Positions 1-8,221 of a DNA stretch of 64,000 bases are shown here, one piece after another (within the stretch, counting starts at the first letter, position 1; each line of letters starts with the position of its first letter). The DNA is from Desulfurococcales archaeon. Its GTDB lineage: Archaea > Thermoproteota > Thermoprotei_A > Sulfolobales > Ignisphaeraceae. The notes below the pieces were generated by a model. That model had not been told where the DNA came from and did not search any database. It saw nothing but the letters and a program-made list of their open reading frames with translations. The stretch is from contig JAMOOB010000490.1 in the NCBI GenBank assembly GCA_027066265.1, forward strand, positions 1-64,000. Reading direction: 5' to 3'. Position numbers and translations under genes: made by a program.

Positions 1-173
1 TCGTGATAAGGATACCAACGCTGCAGTGGGAGAAAGCGGTTAGGGTAGCCAGCAACGCGGCGAAGAAGAACATGTACGTAGTCATCACGAACATAGATGC
101 AGAGGCAAGGCTAGCGCACAGAGATGGGGCGCTGCCATACACCGACTGGGTGAAGGAGCTCCTAGCACCGTAA
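1..173 (+). CDS. 3' end of an unknown protein (partial)
   Basis: The frame is open from base 3 to the TAA at 171-173 and gives the last 56 residues of a protein that starts outside the window. The tail is charged and helical (a QWEKAVRVASNAAKKN stretch), then a beta-like YVVITN segment and a WVKELLAP end. No family is recognised. Its stop codon is part of the 20-bp perfect palindrome at 170-189 that separates it from the convergent gene on its right. Confidence 0.6.
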   Translation, partial: VIRIPTLQWEKAVRVASNAAKKNMYVVITNIDAEARLAHRDGALPYTDWVKELLAP

Positions 174-185
174 CCACAGCTGTGG
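174..185. repeat. CCACAGCTGTGG palindrome, exact copy 1
   Basis: Lies between two convergent genes. Symmetry extends to 20 bp here (GTAACCACAGCTGTGGTTAC, 170-189), the longest perfect version in the window. Confidence 0.9.
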
Positions 186-881
186 TTACAGACAGGTCTC
201 TGCAGCGCTAACCAGCTTCTCTAGGAACTCTGCGCATCTAGCTGATGTTTCTATCCATATTGCTGTCTCCGGTGCTCTGAGAACGGTGCTACTCGGTTCT
301 CTGTAGCCCTCAAGCTTTATACCCAGTATACCGTCGATAACGAGCTCCGCGCTATGCCACAGCCTCAGCACGTTGAGGAGAACACCGCGTAGCTCCGACG
401 CACTAGCTTCCTCTCTTCTTAGTCTCATCAGCTCGGCTGTATCGAGCTCCAGCTTCGGAATGACAACGGGTTCTCTATACATCGTGGCGAAGCACAGCCA
501 TATCTTTAGGGGGCGCACACTGGCGAGAAGGATCTTCGGGCTGTACACATCGCGCTCCCTGCAGATGATGCTCAGCCTCTTGGAGTTGAGGGCTATGCAC
601 GCGCCTGCTCGAACCATGCATGGGAGGGAGAGGCATCTGCATATAGGCAGATACATCGCGTTGCTGATGCCGAAGCACAGCGGAGCAACGAAACTGATGA
701 ACCTCTCGATAGCGTCCCTAACCTCCATGCCGAAGACCATCATCGAGACCTCGCCGCAGTCCTCGAACCTAACCTTCCATGCCAGACCAAGGCTCTTGAG
801 ATCCCTAGCAGCGTGTACACGAACCGCGCCGCAGTACATCGTATTCACCACGAAGCGCTTCCTAAGCAAGCCGAAGACCAT
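186..881 (-). CDS. hypothetical cysteine-rich protein
   Basis: A 231-residue protein with no recognised family. I start it at the ATG at 881, nine bases after a palindrome copy (890-901), because longer versions read through that palindrome. It contains about ten cysteines, including a CRCLSLPC cluster, two hydrophobic stretches, and a helical C-terminal third. The neighbouring recombinase ends 24 bases upstream, so the two may be co-transcribed leftward. Function unknown. Confidence 0.65.
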   Translation of the reverse strand: MVFGLLRKRFVVNTMYCGAVRVHAARDLKSLGLAWKVRFEDCGEVSMMVFGMEVRDAIERFISFVAPLCFGISNAMYLPICRCLSLPCMVRAGACIALNSKRLSIICRERDVYSPKILLASVRPLKIWLCFATMYREPVVIPKLELDTAELMRLRREEASASELRGVLLNVLRLWHSAELVIDGILGIKLEGYREPSSTVLRAPETAIWIETSARCAEFLEKLVSAAETCL

Positions 882-889
882 GTCTATCA

Positions 890-901
890 CCACAGCTGTG
901 G
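890..901 (-). promoter_or_regulatory. CCACAGCTGTGG palindrome, exact copy 2, at a start codon
   Basis: Sits nine bases before the ATG of the 186-881 gene, so its GTGG end falls where a ribosome-binding site would be. Confidence 0.85.
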
Positions 902-904
902 TTA

Positions 905-1579
905 CTAGGTGAGCCCGAGCTTCTTCAGCCTCTTCAGCACGGCATCGTAGCTTATGTCGTAGCCGTGCTCTCTGAGCACCCTCCACATGTCCTTGATGCT
1001 GAACCCCAGGTGCTCGACATAGTACTTGAAGTAGCTCTGCAGAGTCTCGTCGTCTACCTTGGGCGGTCTTCCTATTCTTCTGCCTTCTGCTCTCGCTCTC
1101 TCCATACCCGCTCTGATCTTCTCTCTGAGGCTCTCCACATACATCTGGTAGGCATATGCAAGCGCTCTGATGATGATGTCGTAGACGAACCTTCTGAGAA
1201 GCGGATCGGGTATCCTCAGCACCTCTCTAAGGAACTGCTCCTGGTAGGACACCACCATCACCTCGTGCTTCTGGAGCATGTCTAGCGTCTCTATCAGGTA
1301 GTCGTAGCGCCTAGCAATCCTATCCAGCGAGAACACCGCGAGGTACACGCGGTAGCCCTGCTTCCTCAGATCCATACAGCTGTTGAACGCTGCTCTGAAC
1401 CCGGGTCTATCCATGGGCTTCGTCTCGTACCCCGAGACACCGGGATCGGTATGAATACCGCGTACCTCCAACCCGCTTTCTTCGCATAGCCTCGCCAGAA
1501 CCAGTATCTGGTTCCTAACATCCTGATCCTTCGTAGAGACCCTCGCGTAGATCACAGCAACATCACGTTGATCCACCAA
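905..1579 (-). CDS. small serine recombinase (resolvase/invertase type)
   Basis: Site-specific DNA recombinase of the small serine family, which cuts DNA through a serine-phosphate bond and acts as a dimer or tetramer. The N-terminus has the catalytic block IYARVSTKDQD with the active-site Ser, followed by the conserved DPGVSGYETKPMDRPGF segment and FSLDRIARRY. A long helix (residues about 130-165) and the GRRIGRPPK hinge lead to a C-terminal helix-turn-helix (about 185-224). At 224 residues it has the family's usual length and looks intact. The start is TTG 1579 or GTG 1576 behind a GGGGGTGAG leader. It could resolve genome dimers or integrate or invert DNA; no target site was identified. 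Confidence 0.93.
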   Translation of the reverse strand: MVDQRDVAVIYARVSTKDQDVRNQILVLARLCEESGLEVRGIHTDPGVSGYETKPMDRPGFRAAFNSCMDLRKQGYRVYLAVFSLDRIARRYDYLIETLDMLQKHEVMVVSYQEQFLREVLRIPDPLLRRFVYDIIIRALAYAYQMYVESLREKIRAGMERARAEGRRIGRPPKVDDETLQSYFKYYVEHLGFSIKDMWRVLREHGYDISYDAVLKRLKKLGLT

Positions 1580-1740
1580 ACCATCTCACCCCCATAGTTC
1601 TGCACTCCACAAATGAAAACTATTTAGATTTTTCGTTTACTCTTCACAAGCTGAAAAACGACCCCCTTTGTTGGACGCTATTCGCTTCTTTAGCGGGCTA
1701 CACATTCAATTACCTGTATGTTCTCTGCAGCTAGCCGAGC

Positions 1741-1748
1741 ATATATCT
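1741..1748 (+). promoter_or_regulatory. TATA box for the 1778 gene
   Basis: ATATATCT lies 30-37 bases before the ATG at 1778, leaving a short leader that contains the SD-like GGTGATG. The rest of 1580-1740 shows no gene. Confidence 0.6.
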
Positions 1749-1777
1749 TAGGCAGCGCACGTCTATGCGGTGATGCT

Positions 1778-2011
1778 ATGTCTACCGATATCGACGACCT
1801 TATCAGGAGCGCTATGAAGCTGGTCGCCAAATCGATTCGGGGAATCGATCTACAGACGTTTCTAGCCGTATCCACCCTGTTCCTCAACTGCCTAGCCACC
1901 AAGAAGACGCTGGGTATGGAGGTGACAGAGGAGGAGAAGAGGGTTCTGCAGAGGATAACAGATGAGCTCAGAGTGTTTCTAGAGACAAAGCTGGAGATGA
2001 AAGAGGTCTAG
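1778..2011 (+). CDS. small helical hypothetical protein
   Basis: A 77-residue protein. The ATG at 1778 is chosen over an upstream ATG because it directly follows GGTGATGCT and fits the TATA box at 1741. The sequence is almost wholly helical, with a short hydrophobic centre (TFLAVSTLFLNCLA) and a charged C-terminal helix (EVTEEEKRVLQRITDELR). Convergent with the leftward 2040 gene, 28 bases away. No family recognised. Confidence 0.65.
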   Translation: MSTDIDDLIRSAMKLVAKSIRGIDLQTFLAVSTLFLNCLATKKTLGMEVTEEEKRVLQRITDELRVFLETKLEMKEV

Positions 2012-2039
2012 ACCTCTGGACTTTCCTTGCCTGTGAAGA

Positions 2040-2723
2040 CTAGCAGATTCGGACAACATAGGTGAGGGGACTGGCATCGTACTTCTTAACACACTTGTCA
2101 TCTGGTAGGATCCCCTCTACTCTCTGTAGTGCTAGCCAGTACTTGACCCGGAGACCGGGGTCATGCTTCGTCAGCTCGTAGACCCAGTCCAAAGTGGATA
2201 GCTGCGAATCGATCACCATCCTCCTGTTGACCTTGATAACCGCTAGATACGGGTCGGGAAGAGTTGGGCACCCCATGAAGTCGAGGTAGTCGAGAACCGC
2301 CGCACGCTCCGGATCGAGGTCGCGGAGCCTAAGCTCATCAGCCCTGTTTCGAATTGCTAGCCAGTGCCTAACAGCTCGAGCAACCTCATCCACGGTCTCG
2401 AAGCCCAGTAGCCTCCACACAGGTTCGCTGAACCTGACTACGATCACCCTCGATCCGCAGTCCAGCGAAACCACGAGCGCTCCATCCATCCTTACGTACA
2501 GCCTAGCGCAGTCGAACTCGATGAAACGGCCACCCACCCGGATATGGTCCCTAATAACGGGAGGCTCCCTATACCTTCTCCAGTACTCACCCCAATCATA
2601 GACCTCGACACCGACGATGTACCGCGCCAGCCAACCACCGACTCTACCATCTCTAGAAACCTCTATTGGAATAGGTAGCACCAGACGATTGTCCAGAACC
2701 CCGAAATTGAAGAACTCGCGCAT
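2040..2723 (-). CDS. hypothetical protein
   Basis: A 227-residue soluble protein of unknown family. The first half looks beta-rich and aromatic (YDWGEYWRRY, then alternating strands round LYVRMDGALVVSLDCGSRVIVV); the second half is helical, with LRDLDPERAAVLDYLD. ATG 2723 follows GTGGGGACTGATTCG, matching the GGGG leader seen elsewhere in the window. A GTG 15 bases upstream is less likely. A 120-base gap with one palindrome copy separates it from the next leftward gene. Confidence 0.7.
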   Translation of the reverse strand: MREFFNFGVLDNRLVLPIPIEVSRDGRVGGWLARYIVGVEVYDWGEYWRRYREPPVIRDHIRVGGRFIEFDCARLYVRMDGALVVSLDCGSRVIVVRFSEPVWRLLGFETVDEVARAVRHWLAIRNRADELRLRDLDPERAAVLDYLDFMGCPTLPDPYLAVIKVNRRMVIDSQLSTLDWVYELTKHDPGLRVKYWLALQRVEGILPDDKCVKKYDASPLTYVVRIC

Positions 2724-2834
2724 CGAATCAGTCCCCACACATCTTCTTCACCGTGATGAGAATTTAACGGATTGTAGCCGTTACAAGGGTACTATAAGTT
2801 GCTAGAAAATAAAGAGGGTCTTGATGCGAGGTGT

Positions 2835-2846
2835 CCACAGCTGTGG
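2835..2846. repeat. CCACAGCTGTGG palindrome, exact copy 3
   Basis: Lies 15 bases past the stop of the 2861-3118 gene and more than 110 bases upstream of the next start, so this copy is not part of a translation leader. Confidence 0.9.
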
Positions 2847-2860
2847 CTATGTATCGCTAT

Positions 2861-3118
2861 CTATCCGGGTAGGAACGTTACTTCGCCTAGGATAACCTCG
2901 AAGCCTCTGTTCTTGAGCTCTTGCTTGAACTTCTCGTACTCTTCGCCGCCCTTCGTCCTAACCTCGTAGTAGTGTAGGTGTCTAGACGTCTTTATCGGGA
3001 CGAATATGAACCGCTCCATACCGTCCTCAACGACGTAGTACCTATCCGGTCTAAAGATATCCGCGTACTTCTTCATCAGCCTCCTGAACTCCTCGATGCT
3101 CACCGTAACCTTAGCCAT
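2861..3118 (-). CDS. small hypothetical protein
   Basis: An 85-residue charged protein with an N-terminal helix (VTVSIEEFRRLMKKYADIF), a beta-rich middle (RYYVVEDGMERFIFVPI) and a second helix ending in VILGEVTFLPG, a compact alpha/beta small-domain pattern. SD-like GGGTGGC precedes the ATG. A TATA-like TTTTAAA stands at 3152-3158, giving this gene its own promoter. No family recognised. Confidence 0.7.
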   Translation of the reverse strand: MAKVTVSIEEFRRLMKKYADIFRPDRYYVVEDGMERFIFVPIKTSRHLHYYEVRTKGGEEYEKFKQELKNRGFEVILGEVTFLPG

Positions 3119-3151
3119 TCTGCCACCCGGAACAGGATGGCTCTAGACAGC

Positions 3152-3158
3152 TTTTAAA
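3152..3158 (-). promoter_or_regulatory. TATA box for the 3118 gene
   Basis: On the minus strand this reads TTTAAAA, 34-40 bases before the ATG at 3118, with AACGCG directly upstream. Confidence 0.55.
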
Positions 3159-3181
3159 CGCGTTGAAAGACATGGGCGAAA

Positions 3182-3472
3182 CTATAGCTCGGCATGCTCC
3201 TCACCCTCCTCCTCATTCTCCTCTCTTTCGATGGGTATCTCCCTAACGATGCCGTCGAGATCCACAACACGTATCCTCTCATCCGTAACCTCGAGGATAT
3301 CACGAACGAGGTAGGTCCTACCCTTCACAACGACGCGCTTGATAGGCTTCCGCCAGTCGAGCCTAGCGCTCTCGTGATGGTTCTTACCCCCAGCTGTGGA
3401 CACAACCTTTCTGATGTCCTTGGCTGCCGCCGCACCGAGAGCAAGCTTCTTGAGCGCCTCAGCGATCTTCAT
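3182..3472 (-). CDS. hypothetical protein, paralogue of the 29684 gene
   Basis: A 96-residue protein with an N-terminal helix, then a beta-rich module: WRKPIKRVVVKGRTYLVRDI, LEVTDERIRVVDLDG and IVREIPIE, followed by a Glu-rich tail. The same module occurs in the small rightward protein at 29684-29944 (VKRVLIDGQELLVREV, VVVDLDGTVKTIP), so the two are paralogues. A degenerate palindrome copy (CCCCAGCTGTGG) is read in frame as VSTAGG. The start at ATG 3472 is behind a GAGTGAGAG leader; GTG 3481 is an alternative. Confidence 0.7.
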   Translation of the reverse strand: MKIAEALKKLALGAAAAKDIRKVVSTAGGKNHHESARLDWRKPIKRVVVKGRTYLVRDILEVTDERIRVVDLDGIVREIPIEREENEEEGEEHAEL

Positions 3473-3549
3473 CTCTCTCACTCGCTCTACGTAGAGCGAG
3501 GTAGTCGAGGTTATTACTCTAGCAATCTATTCGAGCTGTGGTGAGGTAC

Positions 3550-3804
3550 ATGGGTAGAGCCATGCTTGTGGTTGCGGCGGTTCTGGCGCTGGCAACGGTT
3601 GTTGCGGTGGCTATGCTTGCGTGGTGTCTGAACTCCTTTGCTGCAGCTGCGGCTAGGGCTGCTCAGCAGCATCCGGAGGCTGTGGATATACTGGTACAGG
3701 TGTATACAGCGGCTGACGCGTTCGAGAGGTTCGCGATAATGGTTCTATGCCTAGCGGTAGCCACGCTGATAGCCCTGGTAGCCACCATCAGGGGGAGGAG
3801 ATAG
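3550..3804 (+). CDS. small two-helix membrane protein
   Basis: An 84-residue protein with two predicted membrane helices: residues about 4-28 (very Ala/Val-rich) and about 62-80, joined by a short hydrophilic loop (AAQQHPEAVDILVQVYTAADAFERF), and a basic end (RGRR). The ATG at 3550 follows GAGCTGTGGTGAGGTAC, where half of a palindrome overlaps the SD. Small membrane proteins with this layout are common among virion proteins of spindle-shaped archaeal viruses, but nothing identifies this one further. Confidence 0.65.
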   Translation: MGRAMLVVAAVLALATVVAVAMLAWCLNSFAAAAARAAQQHPEAVDILVQVYTAADAFERFAIMVLCLAVATLIALVATIRGRR

Positions 3805-3821
3805 CGTTGAGAAGACGGGTC

Positions 3822-5063
3822 TTACCCCGCCTCGGCTTCCTCCTCCTGCTGGGTAGGCATCTCTAGGATCTCGGTGATGCTCTCCTCGGAGCCACCTTTT
3901 TCCTTCTCCTCTGCTGCTCTCTGGAGCGCTACCGCTTCCTCCAGGAGCTGCTCTCTTAGCCTGAGCTTCACCTCCATGAGCTTGCTGTAGACGTCGTCCG
4001 GGATGTACAGCGGTGGATGCACGGTGGCGAGGATGCTGTGGAGCGTCTTCAGCTCCCTCACGCTCCTGGGCCTGAAGAACCTTCGCGGCGAGGGCTCGTG
4101 GCTCTTCTCGACCTCTATCCACAGCGTGGCGACTATGTTCAGCCTCTTGATCTTCTCGCCGAAGATGACCAGATCCGTCGACTCGCGGATGGCCTTGGCG
4201 AGAGCCTCCTTGACGTCGCTCGGGAAGAAGAGCGCGCCTATGCCCTCGCGCGAGATCTTGAGCGCCTGGAATATCCTCATGGCGACGAGCTTCTCCTCCT
4301 TCGTACCGTAGATCCAGTACTTGGAGATGGCAGCGGCCGTGTCGTCGAGGATCAGAGCCGGTACGTACCTGCGCTCCCTGGTCACCCTGTGGAGAACCTC
4401 TAGAGCCTCCCTCCTATCGTTGATTATCGCCGCCTTGGCTACCTCCAGCGCCAGCTGCCTGTCTATGTTCATAGCCGTGAGGGCGGTGTAGATCGTGTAG
4501 AAGCAGAGCGTGGTCTTTCCCCCGCCTAGAGGCGACAGAACGGCGATCCTCGTCCCCTCTATCTTCTCGCCCAGGTAGTAGGAGACCGTAGCGTCTATGA
4601 TGTGCCTAGCCAGCGGGTTGAACAAGCCCGCGTGCGGCGACAGCAGGTCTAGCACGATGTGCTTCCTGGTCCTCACGAGCCTCGCGAGGTGTAGAACCCC
4701 CTTCGACACGACCTTGAGCAGGCTGTTGGGGTCCACGTCGGGTACCTCTCCACATAGCAGGGACGTTATGAACTCTGCGAGCAGGCTCAGCGAGCCGTAC
4801 AGGGTCCTGATCTTGTTCGGGTCCAGCCAGAAGATCGAGAACACCAGCATCGCGTAGCGGTGCTTCTGAAGCCTTCTGATGGAGGACGCCGGCGAGGATA
4901 GCGTTCTCTCGGCTACCGCCTCCAGGAAGGGGAGCACCCTCATGTCGCATACGTTCTCCAGCACCTCTATCTTCTGCTCGACCGCGCTGGCGATGATGTC
5001 TATCCTCTGCCTGAGCACCCTATCGAGCTTCTCGAACGCTCTCAGCCTCTCCTCCACGCCCAT
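3822..5063 (-). CDS. P-loop ATPase
   Basis: A 413-residue NTPase. Residues 1-160 are helical. A Walker A motif SPLGGGKTTLCF lies near residue 178 and a Walker B strand VPALILDDTAA near 235, followed by helices and a Glu-rich C-terminal tail (EEKEKGGSEESITEIL). The acidic pair after the hydrophobic Walker B strand is DD. It fits no family I can name with certainty; candidate roles are DNA translocation, partition or virion assembly. The upstream gene overlaps its first 44 bases, so the two are translationally coupled and co-transcribed leftward. Confidence 0.82.
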   Translation of the reverse strand: MGVEERLRAFEKLDRVLRQRIDIIASAVEQKIEVLENVCDMRVLPFLEAVAERTLSSPASSIRRLQKHRYAMLVFSIFWLDPNKIRTLYGSLSLLAEFITSLLCGEVPDVDPNSLLKVVSKGVLHLARLVRTRKHIVLDLLSPHAGLFNPLARHIIDATVSYYLGEKIEGTRIAVLSPLGGGKTTLCFYTIYTALTAMNIDRQLALEVAKAAIINDRREALEVLHRVTRERRYVPALILDDTAAAISKYWIYGTKEEKLVAMRIFQALKISREGIGALFFPSDVKEALAKAIRESTDLVIFGEKIKRLNIVATLWIEVEKSHEPSPRRFFRPRSVRELKTLHSILATVHPPLYIPDDVYSKLMEVKLRLREQLLEEAVALQRAAEEKEKGGSEESITEILEMPTQQEEEAEAG

Positions 5064-5649
5064 GCTGAGCGCTCCCCCTCTTCCCCGCTCTCCTCCGGCT
5101 CATGAACTTGGCTCTCTGTACGAACGTCTCGTAGTCCATCGTGTCCACCTCTATCTTCGGCAGGTCGTCTACCCTGTAGATCGCTACCCTCATCCCCCTC
5201 GGGAAGACCGCCTCCCCCTCCTCCACTGGCTGGGCCACGGTCCTCAGTATGTTCATCCCCTCGTACTCGGCGATCCTGTCGACACCCATGTTCTCGGCTA
5301 TCCACCTGGCCGCTCCAGCCATCGCGTCGTTCAGCCTCGGATCGGATGGCCCTACGCACATGTGGTAGGTGTTCACGAGCACCGGCATGATCGCCGACTC
5401 GTCTCTGTAGATACAGTTCGCCACGCCTAGGTACACCGTGCACACCGCGAACCGCGGGAGAACCAGGTACCTCCTAACCTTGATCCCCCTGAACCACTTC
5501 ACGTACCACCCGGTGTAGATCCCGCTAAGCCGGGAGAGGACCCTTAGCCCGATACTGATGTACCCGCCCCCACCACGGTTATCGATCCGCAGCTCAGCGC
5601 TAAGCCAGGCGCTGTCCGGAACCGGAACGATCGTTACGCGGATGGACAT
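5020..5649 (-). CDS. hypothetical protein upstream of the ATPase
   Basis: A 209-residue protein. The first 130 residues are beta-rich (MSIRVTIVPVP, GGGGYISIGLRVLSRL, RRYLVLPRFAVCTVYLGVA). Near residues 115-140 is a helical WIAENMGVDRIAEYEG segment, and the C-terminus is very basic (MSRRRAGKRG). It overlaps the start of the P-loop ATPase by 44 bases, which points to a linked function. The 167-base gap upstream holds a TATA-like segment and the imperfect inverted repeat ATACT/AGTAT round 5670-5700. No family recognised. Confidence 0.7.
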   Translation of the reverse strand: MSIRVTIVPVPDSAWLSAELRIDNRGGGGYISIGLRVLSRLSGIYTGWYVKWFRGIKVRRYLVLPRFAVCTVYLGVANCIYRDESAIMPVLVNTYHMCVGPSDPRLNDAMAGAARWIAENMGVDRIAEYEGMNILRTVAQPVEEGEAVFPRGMRVAIYRVDDLPKIEVDTMDYETFVQRAKFMSRRRAGKRGSAQHGRGGEAESVREAR

Positions 5650-5776
5650 GGTATCACCCTTGCGTAATATCTATACTATGTCATGGGATACAGTATACCA
5701 TGCATCTACGTAGCGTTAACGCTGCAGAAAGGCTCGCTACCACCGCTATCCCCGGGCTATAGAGGTATAGACGAGG

Positions 5777-5807
5777 CTATATCCTTGCCGCGCGCTCACA
5801 GCTGCGG
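5777..5807 (+). promoter_or_regulatory. promoter and palindrome-like leader of the first glycosyltransferase
   Basis: CTATATCC (5777-5784) is a plausible TATA box. It is followed by TCACAGCTGCGG (5796-5807), a near-copy of the palindrome, nine bases before ATG 5817, the same arrangement as at many leftward starts. Confidence 0.5.
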
Positions 5808-5816
5808 GTGTAGCAC

Positions 5817-6941
5817 ATGCGTCTCCTGATCCTGGGGTGGGAGACGCCCTTCGTCTTCACGTACGGTGGTCTAGGCACGTTCCTGGAGCATCTGGGTAGA
5901 GCGCTGGATAGTATAGGTGTAGAGACGTGGTTCCTGGGCTGCATACCCGAGGGATGGGAGAGGAGGAGGGCTGAGCTAGGGTATGTCAGGAGCGTTGCGT
6001 GCTGCAGGGTTGTGGACCTGGGTAGGAGGAACGTTGCCGAGATAGCTAGGCAGATACTCGTGCATACGTACCACGCCGCGAAGCTCCTGAGGCCGGACGC
6101 CATCATCGCCAACGACTACCATACGGCGGTAGCGGTCGTAGCCGCGAACGAGCTCGAGATCCCGTTCATCTACTACCTCCACACCGCGTCGGTAAGCGGA
6201 GCCGAGCTGATGGCTGTAAGGCTCGCGGAGGCTGTCGCCGCGAACAGTAAGATCAGTATGGATGCGGTGGAGACGATGCTGAGCATAACGCGGTTCGTCC
6301 ACCCACCGCCGCAGCCACCCATCCTAAGAGTGATCCATCCTGCTGCACCACAGCTGTTCGCAGGTGATGAGGAGAGGGAGCTTGCGGAGAAGCTGAGGAG
6401 GTCTCTAGGTACTAAGTACGTTGTTGGATGTGTAACGAGGAATCAGCCGAACAAGGGCTGGGATCTTCTGCTGAAGGCTGTGAGAGAGCTTAGGCGCGAG
6501 GGGCTGGATCTAGGTCTGGTGATGGGCGGGAGAGGTATCCCCCGCGCAGAGGAGCCGGGTATCAGGCTTCTTGGAGACCTCGACGAGAAGACGAAGATAG
6601 CTATCTACCTAGCCTCAGACCTCGTCGTATATCCATCGACCTACGAGCCATTCGGGCTAGTACCGCTAGAAGCTGCATACCTAGGCAAACCAGTTGCAGT
6701 GTCGAAGAGATGCGGAGTTCTAGAGCTGCTGAGGTCCGCACCGAGCTTCGAGCCAACCGTTGAGGGAATAGCCAGCACTATCAAGAGGCTTCTGCTAGAG
6801 GAGGACCTCGAGAAGATAGCCAGCGCCGTCGCGGCGGAGGCTAGGTCTAGAACATGGTACGACGTAGCAAAGGAGCTTCTACAGCTCGTGAAGGATGCGC
6901 AGGCATACATGCCTAGACACAGAGACGAGAACATCGTGTGA
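5817..6941 (+). CDS. GT4-type glycosyltransferase
   Basis: Retaining, GT-B-fold glycosyltransferase that moves a sugar from a nucleotide-sugar donor. The 374 residues show the N-terminal acceptor domain with a TYGGLGTFLEHLGRAL glycine motif, the interdomain region, and the C-terminal donor-binding domain with GCVTRNQPNKGWDLLL. The EX7E block is STYEPFGLVPLEAAYLGKPV, close to glycogen-synthase-like and GT4 enzymes. Complete length. It is the only rightward gene for several kb. Two more GT4 enzymes and a methyltransferase in the window suggest modification of virion surface proteins or of host glycans; the acceptor is unknown. Confidence 0.93.
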   Translation: MRLLILGWETPFVFTYGGLGTFLEHLGRALDSIGVETWFLGCIPEGWERRRAELGYVRSVACCRVVDLGRRNVAEIARQILVHTYHAAKLLRPDAIIANDYHTAVAVVAANELEIPFIYYLHTASVSGAELMAVRLAEAVAANSKISMDAVETMLSITRFVHPPPQPPILRVIHPAAPQLFAGDEERELAEKLRRSLGTKYVVGCVTRNQPNKGWDLLLKAVRELRREGLDLGLVMGGRGIPRAEEPGIRLLGDLDEKTKIAIYLASDLVVYPSTYEPFGLVPLEAAYLGKPVAVSKRCGVLELLRSAPSFEPTVEGIASTIKRLLLEEDLEKIASAVAAEARSRTWYDVAKELLQLVKDAQAYMPRHRDENIV

Positions 6942-6966
6942 AGAAGCGCGTACACGAAGAGGCTTG

Positions 6967-7034
6967 GAGTGCACCACACGACCATAACCCTCCATTCCTG
7001 CGGGGGTTCTGCAACGTTCAGAGTGCACCTAACC
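6967..7034 (+). repeat. GGTGCACC-bounded element, copy A
   Basis: Bounded by GAGTGCACC at both ends, with AACCCTCCATTCCTGCGGGG and GTT between. AACCC can pair with GGGTT round the loop CATTCCTGC. It shares most positions with copy B1 at 19081. It starts 25 bases after the glycosyltransferase stop and has the same orientation. The remainder of the 6942-7265 gap holds two degenerate palindromes (about 7155 and 7249) and no supported gene. Confidence 0.75.
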
Positions 7035-7265
7035 ACAACCAAACAATAGAGAAACACCGCGTTTCTTCGCATGTATACCCCCGCCGCAACTGAAAGTATT
7101 CTGCACATAGCTCTGAAGGACCCGATGTGTGCAACACCCACTGGTTTCGGGCACCCACAGCTGCAGACAAAGGTAGCTGAAGGAGGTGTCTATCCAGCCG
7201 AGCGAAAGATAGCCGTGCCGGGCGCCCCATTAGAGATCGGTCGTGACCCCAGCTGTGGGGTGCGG

Positions 7266-7649
7266 CTACTCGCTGAACTTCTTCTCAAGGTGTCTAAACG
7301 GACATTCTTTCCAGTACTTTTCGCAGAGCTCGACATCCCATCGGGTTAGGTATGTTCCTCGCACCATGCAGTACACGACGAAGAAGCCGTCCTCGGTCTT
7401 CTCAACAGCTGCGTATTCGCATCCTATCTTGGGCTCCTTTGTCATGCCGGAGATGACGATGCACGGCTTTGTCCTTACGTACTCGGGCTTCTTCTTTCGC
7501 TGCTCCTGGAGCTTAGCTGGATCGACATAGTATGCACAGCTCCTGTACTGGTCATCGGATAGGCATCTCTGTGGAGAAACGACTAGGTCTGTAGCTGTTT
7601 CCAGAGCGGGTGAGGTGCACATACCGTCCCTGTACCAGGGGCACGGCAA
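7266..7649 (-). CDS. cysteine-rich hypothetical protein
   Basis: A 127-residue protein with about ten cysteines in a regular arrangement: CPWYRDGMC at the N-terminus, RCLSDDQYRSCAYYV, PCIVI, GCEYAAV, YCMV and LCEKYWKECPF at the C-terminus. I recall similar short CPWYRDG-type proteins from archaea but cannot name a family. Paired cysteines suggest zinc or an iron-sulfur cluster. A palindrome near-copy lies just past the stop (about 7249). Only 14 bases separate it from the upstream coiled-coil gene, so they probably share a transcript. Confidence 0.75.
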   Translation of the reverse strand: MPCPWYRDGMCTSPALETATDLVVSPQRCLSDDQYRSCAYYVDPAKLQEQRKKKPEYVRTKPCIVISGMTKEPKIGCEYAAVEKTEDGFFVVYCMVRGTYLTRWDVELCEKYWKECPFRHLEKKFSE

Positions 7650-7663
7650 GGGTGGTCACCGCG

Positions 7664-8221
7664 CTAGATCTCGGAGCAGAGCTGTAGCAGCTGGCTATAG
7701 AACTGCGATCCCTTGAGCATCTTCAGCGTCTCGCTGGTGCATACGATCAGAGCTATTCTCCTGAGCCTATCGACCTTGGCGGTTTCGAGCTGCTTCTGCA
7801 GGAAGTCTATGTGGCGCTTATACTCCTCTAGCTGCTTCCTAAGAAGCTCGATCTCGGTCTCCCTGCTTCTCTTCGCATGCTCTACCTCGCTGTTCAGCTT
7901 CTTTATCGTGTCCCTCAGAAGCGCGTTCTCCTCCCTAAGCCTATCGATCTCCTTCCTAAGACGCTCGTTCTCCTCCCTACACTGCTGGTGAGCAAGCATA
8001 GCAGCCTCCAGGTACTCCTTCAGCGTAGCAACATCGATAGGGATAGCCTTACCAATCCTCTTGTACTCCATGATCATAGATCTGAACATCTCGGCAAGCA
8101 TATGCTTCTCAGACCTGGAGTACGTATGCCACGTATTGTACACGATCTCGTCCGCCTTGATACAGATCTGGAACTTCTTCTCAACCTTAGCATCAGAACG
8201 AACCTGGGGACCGAGAGACAT
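7664..8221 (-). CDS. coiled-coil protein
   Basis: A 185-residue protein. The N-terminal 75 residues look like a small folded domain (KFQICIKADEIVYNTW). Residues 78-160 form a long coiled coil with clear heptads (ENERLRKEIDRLREENALL). A hydrophobic C-terminal helix (RRIALIVCTSETLKMLKG) ends the chain. A TATA box (TTTATATAT on the minus strand, 8255-8263) precedes it, and a TCCAACC motif of the adjacent non-coding region lies at 8234. Lying next to the candidate origin it might be a replication or partition adaptor; this is only inference from position. Confidence 0.75.
   Translation of the reverse strand: MSLGPQVRSDAKVEKKFQICIKADEIVYNTWHTYSRSEKHMLAEMFRSMIMEYKRIGKAIPIDVATLKEYLEAAMLAHQQCREENERLRKEIDRLREENALLRDTIKKLNSEVEHAKRSRETEIELLRKQLEEYKRHIDFLQKQLETAKVDRLRRIALIVCTSETLKMLKGSQFYSQLLQLCSEI

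Noticed and set aside
373..912. Long open frame opposite the 186 gene
   Set aside because: It is antisense to a better-supported leftward gene with a palindrome leader, and has no SD of its own.
6942..7265. Open frames in the gap after the first glycosyltransferase
   Set aside because: They overlap element A and two degenerate palindromes and lack SD and TATA support.
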